Of a DNA stretch of 64,000 nt, positions 25,027-33,309 are shown piece by piece. The first letter of the stretch is position 1. Each line of letters starts with the position of its first letter. The notes under the pieces were generated by a model that did not search any database, had not been told where the DNA came from, and was given only the letters and a program-made list of their open reading frames with translations. The stretch covers positions 4,304,304-4,368,303 of the forward strand of contig NZ_KB890024.1 in assembly GCF_000372965.1 (NCBI RefSeq). The letters run 5' to 3'. The position numbers were made by a program, and so were the translations under genes. This DNA is from Hoeflea sp. 108. Lineage in GTDB: Bacteria > Pseudomonadota > Alphaproteobacteria > Rhizobiales > Rhizobiaceae.

Positions 25027-27552
25027 ATGAACGCTCCCTTGAACCTGGCGACCACACGGCAAAGCTTCCCGATCGAGGGCATGACCTGCGCTTCCTGCGT
25101 GCGCCGCGTCGAAAAGGCCATCGCGGCAGTGCCCGGCGTCACCACCGCTGCGGTCAACCTCGCCACCGAAAGCGCCGATGTGAGCTTCGGCAGCGAGATC
25201 AATTCCGACGGCGTCATCGCCGCCATCCGCAATGCCGGTTATGAGGTTGCGGTCGAGACGGTCGAAGTCGAGATCGAAGGCATGACCTGCGCCTCCTGCG
25301 TACGGCGTGTCGAAAAGGCCATTGCCGCCGTGCCAGGCGTGAGGTCGGCTTCGGTCAACCTCGCCACCGAACGCGCCACCATCGAGACCCTGGCCGGCGT
25401 CGCACCCCGCGCCGCCATCGACGCCGCTATCCGCAAGGCCGGCTACGAACCGCGCCGTGCCGACACCTCGACGGCTGCGTCGGGCACCGACAGCCGCGAG
25501 GACGCCCGCAACCGCGAGATGTCACACCTGAAGCGCGACCTCGGCATTGCCGCCGTGCTGACCCTGCCGATCTTCGTGCTGGAGATGGGCTCGCACGCCA
25601 TCCCGGCGCTGCACCACTGGCTGATGATGAACATCGCCCAGCCAAAGCTCTATATCGCCTTCTTCGTGCTGGCGACGATCGTCCAGTTCGGCCCCGGCCT
25701 GCGCTTCTACAAGAAGGGCGTGCCGGCGCTGCTGCGCCTTGCGCCAGACATGAACTCGCTGGTCGTGCTCGGTTCGACCGCCGCCTGGGCCTATTCGGTC
25801 GTCGCCACCTTTGCGCCCGGCGTCCTGCCGGCAGGCACCGCCAATGTCTATTACGAGGCGTCGGCCGTCATCGTCACGCTGATCTTGCTCGGCCGCTTCC
25901 TCGAAGCCAAGGCCAAGGGCCGCACCAGCGAAGCGATCAAGCGGCTGATGGGTCTCCAGGCCAAGTCGGCCCGTGTCGAACGCAACGGTGAATTCGTCGA
26001 CGTTCCGCTCGATGAAGTCGTCTCGGGCGACGTCGTCCAGGTGCGCCCCGGCGACAAGGTTCCGGTCGACGGCATCGTGCTGACTGGCTCGTCCTTCGTC
26101 GACGAATCCATGATCTCGGGCGAACCCATCCCCGTCAGCAAGGGCGAAGGCGCTGAGGTCGTCGGCGGCACGATCAACAAGACCGGCAGCTTCACCTACC
26201 GCGCCACCAAAGTCGGTTCAGACACGCTGCTGGCCCAGATTATCCGCATGGTTGAAACAGCCCAGGGTTCGAAGCTGCCGATCCAGGCAATGGTCGACAA
26301 GGTCACGGCCTGGTTCGTGCCCGCCGTCATGGCCGCAGCCGCACTCACCTTCCTCGTCTGGCTGGTCTTCGGTCCAGAGCCGGCGGTCAGCTTCGCGCTG
26401 GTCAACGCGGTTGCCGTGCTCATCATCGCCTGCCCGTGCGCCATGGGCCTCGCCACGCCGACCTCGATCATGGTCGGCACCGGCCGCGCCGCCGAACTGG
26501 GCGTGCTGTTCCGCAACGGCGAGGCGCTGCAGTCGCTGAAGTCGACCGAGGTCGTCGCACTCGACAAGACCGGAACCCTGACCGCAGGCAAGCCTGTAAT
26601 GACCGACCTCGAAGTCGCCAAGGGTTTTGACCGCGTCAACGTGCTGGCCCTGGTGGCATCGGTCGAGGCCCAGTCGGAGCACCCGGTCGCAGCCGCAATC
26701 GTGGCGGCAGCCAAGGACGACGGTCTCGCCCTTGCCGAGGTTGGCTCCTTCGAAGCGGTGCCCGGCTTCGGTGTCAGCGCCAAGGTCGGCAAGCAGAACG
26801 TCGCTGTCGGCGCCGACCGCTACATGGCCAAGCTCGGCATTTCGGTGCAGGACTTCGCCGAAACTGCGATCCGCATGGGCTACAAGGCCAAGACCCCGCT
26901 CTATGCGGCAATCGACGGCAAGCTCGCGGCGGTCATTGCGGTTTCCGATCCGATCAAGCCGACGACGCCGCAGGCCATCCGCGCTCTGCACGAGATGGGC
27001 CTGAAGGTGGCGATGATCACGGGCGACAACCGTCGCACGGCCGAAGCTATCGCTGCCCAGCTCGGCATCGACGAGGTTGTCGCCGAGGTACTGCCCGACG
27101 GCAAGGTCGATGCCATCAAGCGCCTGCGTGCCGGTGGCCGCGCGGTCACCTTCGTCGGCGACGGCATCAACGACGCGCCGGCGCTGGCCGAGGCCGAAGT
27201 CGGCATCGCCATCGGCACGGGAACTGACGTCGCCATCGAAAGCGCAGACGTGGTGCTGATGTCAGGTGACCTGCTCGGTGTGACCAACGCGATCGCGCTG
27301 TCAAAGGCGACGATTGCCAACATCAGGCAGAACCTGTTCTGGGCCTTCGCCTACAACGCAGCCCTTATACCGGTCGCGGCTGGCGTGCTCTATCCGGTCA
27401 GCGGCACGCTTCTGTCGCCGATGCTGGCGGCGGGCGCGATGGCGATGTCGAGCGTCTTCGTGCTTGGCAATGCGATGCGGCTGAAGCGCTTCAAGGCCCC
27501 TGCCCGCGCGACGGCCGCATCGGGCGCCCCGGCGCTGGTTCCTGCCGAGTAA
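25027..27552 (+). CDS. copA: Cu(I)-exporting P1B-type ATPase
   Basis: An 841-aa copper-efflux ATPase of the inner membrane. Two N-terminal HMA domains carry MTCASC at residues 19-24 and 86-91. Then come about eight helices with the transport motif C469-P-C471 (ACPCAMGLATP), the TGE-like actuator loop (SGEPIPVSKG), the phosphorylated D513 in DKTGTLT, the SEHP motif and GDGINDAPAL. It pumps Cu(I) to the periplasm, where the multicopper oxidase encoded downstream can oxidise it. It starts a plus-strand copper operon under a CueR box. Confidence 0.96.
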   Translation: MNAPLNLATTRQSFPIEGMTCASCVRRVEKAIAAVPGVTTAAVNLATESADVSFGSEINSDGVIAAIRNAGYEVAVETVEVEIEGMTCASCVRRVEKAIAAVPGVRSASVNLATERATIETLAGVAPRAAIDAAIRKAGYEPRRADTSTAASGTDSREDARNREMSHLKRDLGIAAVLTLPIFVLEMGSHAIPALHHWLMMNIAQPKLYIAFFVLATIVQFGPGLRFYKKGVPALLRLAPDMNSLVVLGSTAAWAYSVVATFAPGVLPAGTANVYYEASAVIVTLILLGRFLEAKAKGRTSEAIKRLMGLQAKSARVERNGEFVDVPLDEVVSGDVVQVRPGDKVPVDGIVLTGSSFVDESMISGEPIPVSKGEGAEVVGGTINKTGSFTYRATKVGSDTLLAQIIRMVETAQGSKLPIQAMVDKVTAWFVPAVMAAAALTFLVWLVFGPEPAVSFALVNAVAVLIIACPCAMGLATPTSIMVGTGRAAELGVLFRNGEALQSLKSTEVVALDKTGTLTAGKPVMTDLEVAKGFDRVNVLALVASVEAQSEHPVAAAIVAAAKDDGLALAEVGSFEAVPGFGVSAKVGKQNVAVGADRYMAKLGISVQDFAETAIRMGYKAKTPLYAAIDGKLAAVIAVSDPIKPTTPQAIRALHEMGLKVAMITGDNRRTAEAIAAQLGIDEVVAEVLPDGKVDAIKRLRAGGRAVTFVGDGINDAPALAEAEVGIAIGTGTDVAIESADVVLMSGDLLGVTNAIALSKATIANIRQNLFWAFAYNAALIPVAAGVLYPVSGTLLSPMLAAGAMAMSSVFVLGNAMRLKRFKAPARATAASGAPALVPAE

Positions 27553-27560
27553 CCCTCCTT

Positions 27561-27585
27561 GCGGCCTGCCTGACCGGCAGGCCGC
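27561..27585 (+). other. Intercistronic hairpin after copA
   Basis: GCGGCCTGCC (27561-27570) and GGCAGGCCGC (27576-27585) form a perfect 10-bp stem with a 5-nt loop, without a T-run. It may partially terminate or stabilise copA mRNA before the glutaredoxin-like gene. Confidence 0.5.
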
Positions 27586-27615
27586 TCATCCCCCTCCGTC
27601 TCACGCGAGGCCGTC

Positions 27616-27879
27616 ATGCCGAACGCTCCCTGGATCGAGATCTTCACCACGCCCACCTGCCCCGACTGCCTGGCGCTGAAGCGCTGGCTGAACGCTGAGC
27701 AACTGCCCTTCGTCGAGCGCGACCTGCGCGACCCGGCAATCGCCGACGAAGCCAAGCGCCGCACCGGCGTCCGCGTCGCCCCCATAACCATAATCGATGG
27801 CAAGCACGTCTTCTTCGGCACCTTCCCTGTCCAGCGCGCCGAGATCGAGGCGCTTCTTGACCTGACAAGGGCAGCCTGA
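27616..27879 (+). CDS. Glutaredoxin-like protein
   Basis: An 87-aa thioredoxin-fold protein with the redox motif CPDC in FTTPTCPDCLALKRWL, a cis-Pro segment (VRVAPITIIDG) and the glutaredoxin/NrdH-like length. It lies 63 bp after copA and 1 bp before the ferredoxin-type reductase gene. Placed in a copper locus, it may repair copper-oxidised thiols or take part in Cu(I) handling; that role is inferred from position. Confidence 0.88.
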   Translation: MPNAPWIEIFTTPTCPDCLALKRWLNAEQLPFVERDLRDPAIADEAKRRTGVRVAPITIIDGKHVFFGTFPVQRAEIEALLDLTRAA

Positions 27880-27880
27880 C

Positions 27881-28894
27881 ATGACCTATTTGACTCTGCC
27901 CCAGCCCGGCCGCCGCTTTGCGGTCGGCGATAGCAAGACCATCCTGCAGGCGGCGCTCGACGCCGGCATCGCCTATCCGCACAGCTGCCGCTCCGGCCGC
28001 TGCGGCGCCTGCAAATCACGCCTCGTCTCCGGCCATGTGGAATTGGGCAAGCACTCGCCCTTTGCGCTCAGCGAACAGGAACGCGCCGACGGCTTCATCC
28101 TTGCCTGCCGCTCGGTGCCCAGCGACGACGTTGTCGTCGAGTGGCTGGACGAAGCCTTTGATGCCGAGCCGGCAGAGGCGCAGGAAGCCGAGGTCGTCGC
28201 CATCGACCGCATGACGCATGACATCGTGGCGATCCGCCTCGCCCTCGCCGACCGCGAGAGCTTCCGCTTCGCCGCCGGCCAATACCTGTCGTTGTCGGTC
28301 CCGGGTGCGCCAGCCCGCAGCTATTCGATGGCCAGCCGGCCGGACGAAGAGCTTGTCGAGCTTCACATCAGGGCAGTGCCCGGCGGCCGCACCAGCGGCC
28401 TGATCCACGCTTTGCTGAAACAGGGCGACACCGTCGGGTTCGAAGGTCCTGGCGGCTCCGCCTATCTGCGCGAAGCGCATGTCGGACCGATCGTCGCCCT
28501 TGCCGGCGGCAGCGGCCTCGCGCCGATCAAGTCGATCGTCGAGACAGCGCTGCTTTCAGGCATGGCCCAGCCGATCCATGTCTATTTCGGCGCCCGCACC
28601 GAACACGACCTCTATCTCGTCGAGCACTTCCGTGCACTGGAACAGCGGTTCGCCAATTTGACCTTCATCCCGGCGCTGTCGCAGACCGCTTCGGATCGCT
28701 GGCGCGGCGGCTTCGTGTCCGATGCGCTCGCTGAGGATCACAGCGACCTCGCCGGCGCCAAGGCCTATGTCGCCGGCCCGCCGGCAATGGTCGACGCTGC
28801 CATGGCCGTTCTCGGCGTACGCGGAGTTCTGGCCACCGATGTTCACGCCGACGTCTTCTTCACGCCTGAAGGAAGCGACAACAACGCCGCTTGA
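27881..28894 (+). CDS. 2Fe-2S ferredoxin/FAD-NAD(P)H oxidoreductase fusion
   Basis: A 337-aa electron-transfer protein. The N-terminal plant-type ferredoxin domain has the cluster cysteines in SCRSGRCGACKSRL and a later Cys in ILACRS; an FAD domain follows with the RSYSMAS motif, then the NAD-binding GGSGLAPIKS and a C-terminal AGPPAMVDA. This is the layout of oxygenase reductases of the BenC/CDP-reductase type. No oxygenase gene is near; the partner may be the glutaredoxin-like protein 1 bp upstream or a copper-stress enzyme. Cytoplasmic. Confidence 0.87.
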   Translation: MTYLTLPQPGRRFAVGDSKTILQAALDAGIAYPHSCRSGRCGACKSRLVSGHVELGKHSPFALSEQERADGFILACRSVPSDDVVVEWLDEAFDAEPAEAQEAEVVAIDRMTHDIVAIRLALADRESFRFAAGQYLSLSVPGAPARSYSMASRPDEELVELHIRAVPGGRTSGLIHALLKQGDTVGFEGPGGSAYLREAHVGPIVALAGGSGLAPIKSIVETALLSGMAQPIHVYFGARTEHDLYLVEHFRALEQRFANLTFIPALSQTASDRWRGGFVSDALAEDHSDLAGAKAYVAGPPAMVDAAMAVLGVRGVLATDVHADVFFTPEGSDNNAA

Positions 28895-28925
28895 CCAGAT
28901 CAGGTCCAATACCCATTGATAGGAC

Positions 28926-29375
28926 ATGCATTCGATGCGGCAGATCTCAGCCACGACGCTTCCCCGCCACGCCGACAGGTGTGGGCAGGCCGGCGCGCAT
29001 GTTGCCGTGATGGAAGATGGCAGGACAAGGGCGTTGCGGGTGCTGCGCCTGATGCTGCCACTGCTGCTTCTTTTCTTCCTGGTCCTCGGGCAGGCGGCTT
29101 CCGCCCATCAACCCGGCAGCCAACACCAGCCGCAGGTTGCCCAAACGATCTCGCATCACGCCAAGGCCGACGTGGCCTGCTGCGGCGACCTCTCTCAGGA
29201 CGAAGACGGCAGGGCCTGCTTGGCGCAATGTCTTGCCTCGTGCAGCTACTGCGCTCCGCTGCCTCTGCCCGCAGCCTTCCCCGATCTGACTACCATCTCG
29301 CCTGCTCCCGCCAGGACAGAGCCGCTTTACGGATCGATCGCTTCGCCGCATCTGAGACCGCCGTCGCTTTCCTGA
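28926..29375 (+). CDS. Cys-rich secreted protein of the copper locus (CopL/DUF2946-like)
   Basis: A small exported protein of up to 149 aa. A strong hydrophobic signal segment (LMLPLLLLFFLVLGQ, cleavage near ASA-H) is followed by His-rich and Cys-rich stretches (ACCG, then CLAQCLASCSYC). Several starts are possible: ATG 28926 or 28935 with AGGA ahead, or ATG 29010, which would put the signal peptide right at the N-terminus. It sits between the reductase and multicopper oxidase genes. Cys-rich proteins in such positions include the CopL type; I assign that only tentatively. Confidence 0.55.
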   Translation: MHSMRQISATTLPRHADRCGQAGAHVAVMEDGRTRALRVLRLMLPLLLLFFLVLGQAASAHQPGSQHQPQVAQTISHHAKADVACCGDLSQDEDGRACLAQCLASCSYCAPLPLPAAFPDLTTISPAPARTEPLYGSIASPHLRPPSLS

Positions 29376-29446
29376 ACTGACGCGCTTCGACGCGCACGCC
29401 CCGGCTCGTTCCGCGCCGGGAGACCATCAGTTTTGGAGACAATGAA

Positions 29447-31000
29447 ATGAACACCCTTTCACGCCGCGGCTTCCTCGCGGCTTCCGCAGCCACGCTTTCG
29501 GCTGCCGCAGTCCCGTCCCTTCTCCTGCCGGCGCGTCCGGCCCGCGCCGAAGGTCACAAGATCATCACGGCAGGCAGGCGCGTCATCGAGGTCAAGGGCA
29601 AGGCCGCCAACGTCTTCGGCCTGCATCAGGCCGATGGCACCTCGGGCCTGGTCATGAATGCCGGCGAGAACTTCCGCGTCAGGCTGAAGAACCTCATCGG
29701 CGAGCCGACCGTCATCCACTGGCACGGCCTGACCCCGCCATGGCAGCAGGACGGCGTCGCCGGCATCTCGCAGGAGCCGATCCGCGATGGCGGCAGTCAC
29801 GACTACGACTTCCCCGTCGCCCGTCCCGGCACCTTCTGGATGCATTCGCATTTCGGTCTGCAGGAGCAACTGATGCTGGCAGCCCCGCTGATCGTGCGCG
29901 ATCCGGCCGAGGCCGGCCAGGACGTGCAGGAAGTGGTGGTGCTGTTCCACGACTTCACCTTCCGCGACCCGCAGGAGATCCTTGCCGAACTCAAGGCCGG
30001 CGGTCACGACATGAGCGCCATGGCTCCTGCTCCTGCTCCAGCTCCGGCGCCCGCAGCCGGCGGCGGCCATGAAGGCCACAACATGTCCGGCATGTCGGGC
30101 ATGGCGATGCCCAGCGGCCAGACCAGCCACGACACCATGGACCATGGCGCGATGGGCGGCATGCAGATGGGTGGCCAAATGCCGGCAATGTCCCACCTGC
30201 AGGACGTTCAGTACGACGCGCTGCTGGCCAACGACCGCACCCTCGACGACCCCGAAGTGTTTGCCGTCGAGCCGGGTGGCCGCATCCGCCTGCGCCTCAT
30301 CAATGGCGCCGCCTCCACCAACATGTGGCTCGACCTCGGCAAGCTCGAGGGCAAGCTGATCGCGGTCGACGGCATGCCGGTGGAACCGATCGATGGCACG
30401 CGCTTCGAGTTCGCCGTGGCCCAGCGCCTCGATATCCTGCTCGAACTGCCGAAGGAGGCTTCGGCCTGGCCGGTCTTTGCCGTGCAGGAAGGCGGCCGCA
30501 TGCGGACAGGTGTCGTTCTTGCCGCGAAGGGCGCATCGGTCGTCAAGCTCGCCGACATGGCCGACGAGGACTTCCCCGCCGTCGGCGTCGACCTCGAACA
30601 GCGGCTGCGTACCGCCAAGCCCCTGGAGAAGAAGGCCGCGAGCCGCGAGCACACCATGATGCTGGGCGAAGGACCGAATTATGTCTGGACGCTCGATGGC
30701 GCCATGCATGGCCAGGACAAGCCGCTGGCGGTGACGAGCGGCGACCGCTTCGAGCTCACTTTCATGAACCACACCACCATGTCGCACCCGATGCACCTGC
30801 ACGGCCACCACTTCCAGGTCGTCGCGGTCAACGGCAAACGTTTTGCAGGTGCGGTGCGCGACACGATTCTGGTGCCAGCCAATATGGGCATGGTGACCAT
30901 CGCCTTCGACGCCGACAATGCCGGCAAGTGGGCGCTGCATTGCCACCACCTCTACCACATGGCCGGCGGCATGATGACCTCAATGGCCTACGAGAGCTGA
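29447..31000 (+). CDS. Multicopper oxidase, Tat-exported (CueO/CopA type)
   Basis: A 517-aa periplasmic laccase-like oxidase. The twin-arginine signal (LSRRGFLAASAA) leads into cupredoxin domains with all Cu motifs: HWHG, HSH in WMHSHFG, HPMHLHGHHF, and the C-terminal HCHHLYHM carrying the type 1 Cys. A Met/His-rich insert near residues 190-250, with an Ala-Pro repeat ahead of it, resembles the Cu(I)-binding insert of CueO. It probably oxidises Cu(I) pumped out by the upstream CopA. Followed by a strong hairpin and a separate cueR promoter. Confidence 0.93.
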   Translation: MNTLSRRGFLAASAATLSAAAVPSLLLPARPARAEGHKIITAGRRVIEVKGKAANVFGLHQADGTSGLVMNAGENFRVRLKNLIGEPTVIHWHGLTPPWQQDGVAGISQEPIRDGGSHDYDFPVARPGTFWMHSHFGLQEQLMLAAPLIVRDPAEAGQDVQEVVVLFHDFTFRDPQEILAELKAGGHDMSAMAPAPAPAPAPAAGGGHEGHNMSGMSGMAMPSGQTSHDTMDHGAMGGMQMGGQMPAMSHLQDVQYDALLANDRTLDDPEVFAVEPGGRIRLRLINGAASTNMWLDLGKLEGKLIAVDGMPVEPIDGTRFEFAVAQRLDILLELPKEASAWPVFAVQEGGRMRTGVVLAAKGASVVKLADMADEDFPAVGVDLEQRLRTAKPLEKKAASREHTMMLGEGPNYVWTLDGAMHGQDKPLAVTSGDRFELTFMNHTTMSHPMHLHGHHFQVVAVNGKRFAGAVRDTILVPANMGMVTIAFDADNAGKWALHCHHLYHMAGGMMTSMAYES

Positions 31001-31007
31001 TCCGACA

Positions 31008-31042
31008 GATGCAGGCCGGTGCTTTCGGCGCCGGCCTGCATC
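31008..31042 (+). terminator. Strong hairpin after multicopper oxidase
   Basis: GATGCAGGCCGG (31008-31019) and CCGGCCTGCATC (31031-31042) form a perfect 12-bp stem with an 11-nt loop. The T-tract is poor (ACGATTTCG), but it separates the oxidase gene from the cueR promoter 18 bp on, so partial termination is likely. Confidence 0.55.
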
Positions 31043-31059
31043 ACGATTTCGCCAGCCCC

Positions 31060-31090
31060 TTGAACTTCCAGTTACTGGAAGCCTTATATG
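31060..31090 (+). promoter_or_regulatory. CueR-type promoter of cueR
   Basis: -35 TTGAAC (31060-31065), a 19-bp spacer containing TTCCAG-TTA-CTGGAA (31066-31080), and -10 TATATG (31085-31090). It implies autoregulation of the MerR-type gene at 31166. Confidence 0.85.
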
Positions 31091-31165
31091 ACAACAACTC
31101 GCTCTCGAGCGCCGTGCATCGGGATTGACGCACAAGGCCGCTCCAGAATGCGCAAGGAGTGACAG

Positions 31166-31564
31166 ATGAACATTGGTACCGCTTCGGAAAAGTCGGGCCT
31201 GCCGGCCAAGACCATCCGCTATTACGAAGACATCGGCCTTTTGCGCCCCGACCGCGCCGACAACGGCTATCGCGACTATTCGATGTCCGACGTGCACCGC
31301 CTGCGTTTCCTGCAGCGCTCGCGCAGCCTTGGCTTCTCCGTCGAGGAATGCCGCCAGCTTCTGTCGCTCTACGGCGACAAAGAGCGCGAGAGCGCTGACG
31401 TCAAGGCGCTCGCCGAGACCAAGCTTACCGAGATCGACCGCAAGCTTGCCGAACTGACCGAGCTGCGCAACACGCTGCGCCACCTCGTGCACAATTGCCA
31501 CGGCGACAACCGGCCCGACTGCCCGATCATCGACGGCCTGTCCGGCCGCCTGCAGACCCAGTAG
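31166..31564 (+). CDS. cueR: Copper-responsive MerR-family regulator CueR
   Basis: A 132-aa MerR-family activator. The N-terminal winged helix has MNIGTASEKSGLPAKTIRYY, a coiled coil follows, and the C-terminal metal loop has the CueR pair of cysteines in NCHGDNRPDCPI (C-x7-C), the mark of Cu(I)/Ag(I) sensors rather than Zn or Hg sensors. It fits the three CueR-type promoters at 24796, 24959 and 31060 and so should control copZ, copA and itself. Confidence 0.94.
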   Translation: MNIGTASEKSGLPAKTIRYYEDIGLLRPDRADNGYRDYSMSDVHRLRFLQRSRSLGFSVEECRQLLSLYGDKERESADVKALAETKLTEIDRKLAELTELRNTLRHLVHNCHGDNRPDCPIIDGLSGRLQTQ

Positions 31565-31581
31565 CCGGCGCGCACGTTCCC

Positions 31582-32019
31582 ATGACAATCCTCGCCGCCT
31601 ATGGCGGCCTCTTCGTCGCGGCCTTTGCCGCCGCGACGCTCCTGCCCGCCCAGTCCGAGGCCCTGCTTGCCGGGCTCATCATCAATGGCAGCTATTCGCT
31701 TGCCCTGCTCATCGCAGTTGCCACCGTCGGCAACGTGCTCGGCTCATGGGTCAACTGGCTGCTCGGCCGCCAGGTCGAACGCTTCAAAAACCGGCGCTGG
31801 TTCCCGGCCAGCCCCGCCGCCCTCGCCCGTGCGGAAAACTGGTATCGCCGCTACGGCCGCTGGTCGTTGCTGCTTTCCTGGGTGCCGATCATCGGCGACC
31901 CGCTGACACTGATTGCCGGCACGCTGAAGGAGCCGCTGTGGAGCTTTCTGGGGCTGGTCGGGGTGGCCAAGCTGGTGCGTTACCTCGCAGTGGCGGCGGC
32001 AGCGCAGAGTTTCATCTAG
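31582..32019 (+). CDS. YqaA/DedA-family membrane protein
   Basis: A 145-aa inner-membrane protein with four helices, of the YqaA branch of DedA-like proteins. Typical features are an early LLPAQSEALLAGLI segment, GNVLGSWVNWLLGR, and a WVPIIGDPLTLIAG helix containing the conserved Gly-Asp-Pro. It follows cueR by 17 bp and is probably co-transcribed. A link to copper is not established; the family is implicated in lipid transport and membrane homeostasis. Confidence 0.85.
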   Translation: MTILAAYGGLFVAAFAAATLLPAQSEALLAGLIINGSYSLALLIAVATVGNVLGSWVNWLLGRQVERFKNRRWFPASPAALARAENWYRRYGRWSLLLSWVPIIGDPLTLIAGTLKEPLWSFLGLVGVAKLVRYLAVAAAAQSFI

Positions 32020-32232
32020 TCGTTTAGCCGACTGATCGGACACCGAACCGGCAGTGGCTGCTTCTCGACCGAGAGAGAAACGCCACGCACTCGTTGACCA
32101 CTAGGTTGTGCGTCCTTCGACAAGGCAGTCCCCTCCCCGTGAGCAGGGGAGCGCCACTGTCGTTGCCAACCTCCTCCCGGTCTTACGAGGAGAAACGCCG
32201 TCAGGGGTTGAAGGTAAGCTCAAACGTCCCGA

Positions 32233-33309
32233 TCACGCCCTGATCAGCACCGGCCCGCGCGCGGCGAACCCGATGCCCACATCCTGCCCAGGCAGGAACG
32301 GCGCATCGACATCAGACGACACCGCAAAGACCTCGCCGAACTCGGTGCCGACCATGAACTCCAGGTCGGAGCCGACATAGGTCACCTTATCCAACCGCCC
32401 CGGTATTGTGCGCGGGCTGCCGGCCGGCTTGATCTCGATGCGGCTCGGCCGCACGGCGAGTTTTGCCGCGCCCGGCGCCATGCCGCGTGCGTCGAGCTTC
32501 GTCTCCAGCTCGCCGAGCCGCACGCTTGCCAGCCCGCCCTCGACCGAGGCGATCTCGCAGTCGAAAATGTTCGCCTCGCCGATGAAGTCGGCAACGAACG
32601 CATCCGCCGGCGCGTCATACAGTTCACGCGGCGTGCCGTCCTGGGCGATGATGGCATTGTTCATGACAATGATGCGGTCGGAGACAGCCAGCGCCTCCTC
32701 CTGGTCATGGGTGACATAGACCACCGTCAGCCCGAGCTTGGTCTGGATGTCGCGGATTTCCTCACGCACGCGGCGCCTGAGCTTGGCATCGAGATTGGAT
32801 AGCGGCTCGTCGAATAGTAGCACCTGCGGTTCCAGCACGAGCGCGCGAGCAACAGCGACGCGCTGCTGCTGGCCGCCGGACAATTCGCTCGGCAAGCGGT
32901 GGCCGTAGCCGCCGAGGCCGACCAGCTCCAGCCCGGCGCGCGCCCGGTCGCCGATCTCCTTCTTGGCGAAGCCTGAGAACTTCAGGCCGTATTCGACGTT
33001 TTCGTTGACCGTCATGTGCGGGAACAGCGCATAGGACTGGAACACCATCGACACGTCACGGTCCGTCGCCGGCAGATGCGTGACATCGGCCCCGCCGATC
33101 AGGATTTTTCCACGCGTCGCCATCTCCAGGCCGGCAATCATGCGCAGCGTCGTCGTCTTGCCGCAGCCTGAGGGTCCCAGCAACGTTACCAGCTTGCCAG
33201 CCTCGACAAACAGCGACACGTCGTTGACCGCTGGCACTGGGCTCTTGCCGTAGACTTTGGTGACCTCGCGAAACTCCACCGAAGCGGCGTTGCTCTTGAT
33301 CTCGGCCAT
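32233..33309 (-). CDS. FbpC/PotA-type ABC ATP-binding protein
   Basis: A 358-aa ATPase with Walker A GPSGCGKTT, Q-loop VFQSYALFPH, signature LSGGQQQR, Walker B VLLFDEPLSNLD and VTHDQEEA, then a TOBE domain (KLAVRPSRIEI). ATG 33309 overlaps the permease stop. It is the last gene of a minus-strand importer operon (binding protein, permease, ATPase). The 213-bp stretch between it and the YqaA gene shows only a weak hairpin and no gene. Confidence 0.93.
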   Translation of the reverse strand: MAEIKSNAASVEFREVTKVYGKSPVPAVNDVSLFVEAGKLVTLLGPSGCGKTTTLRMIAGLEMATRGKILIGGADVTHLPATDRDVSMVFQSYALFPHMTVNENVEYGLKFSGFAKKEIGDRARAGLELVGLGGYGHRLPSELSGGQQQRVAVARALVLEPQVLLFDEPLSNLDAKLRRRVREEIRDIQTKLGLTVVYVTHDQEEALAVSDRIIVMNNAIIAQDGTPRELYDAPADAFVADFIGEANIFDCEIASVEGGLASVRLGELETKLDARGMAPGAAKLAVRPSRIEIKPAGSPRTIPGRLDKVTYVGSDLEFMVGTEFGEVFAVSSDVDAPFLPGQDVGIGFAARGPVLIRA

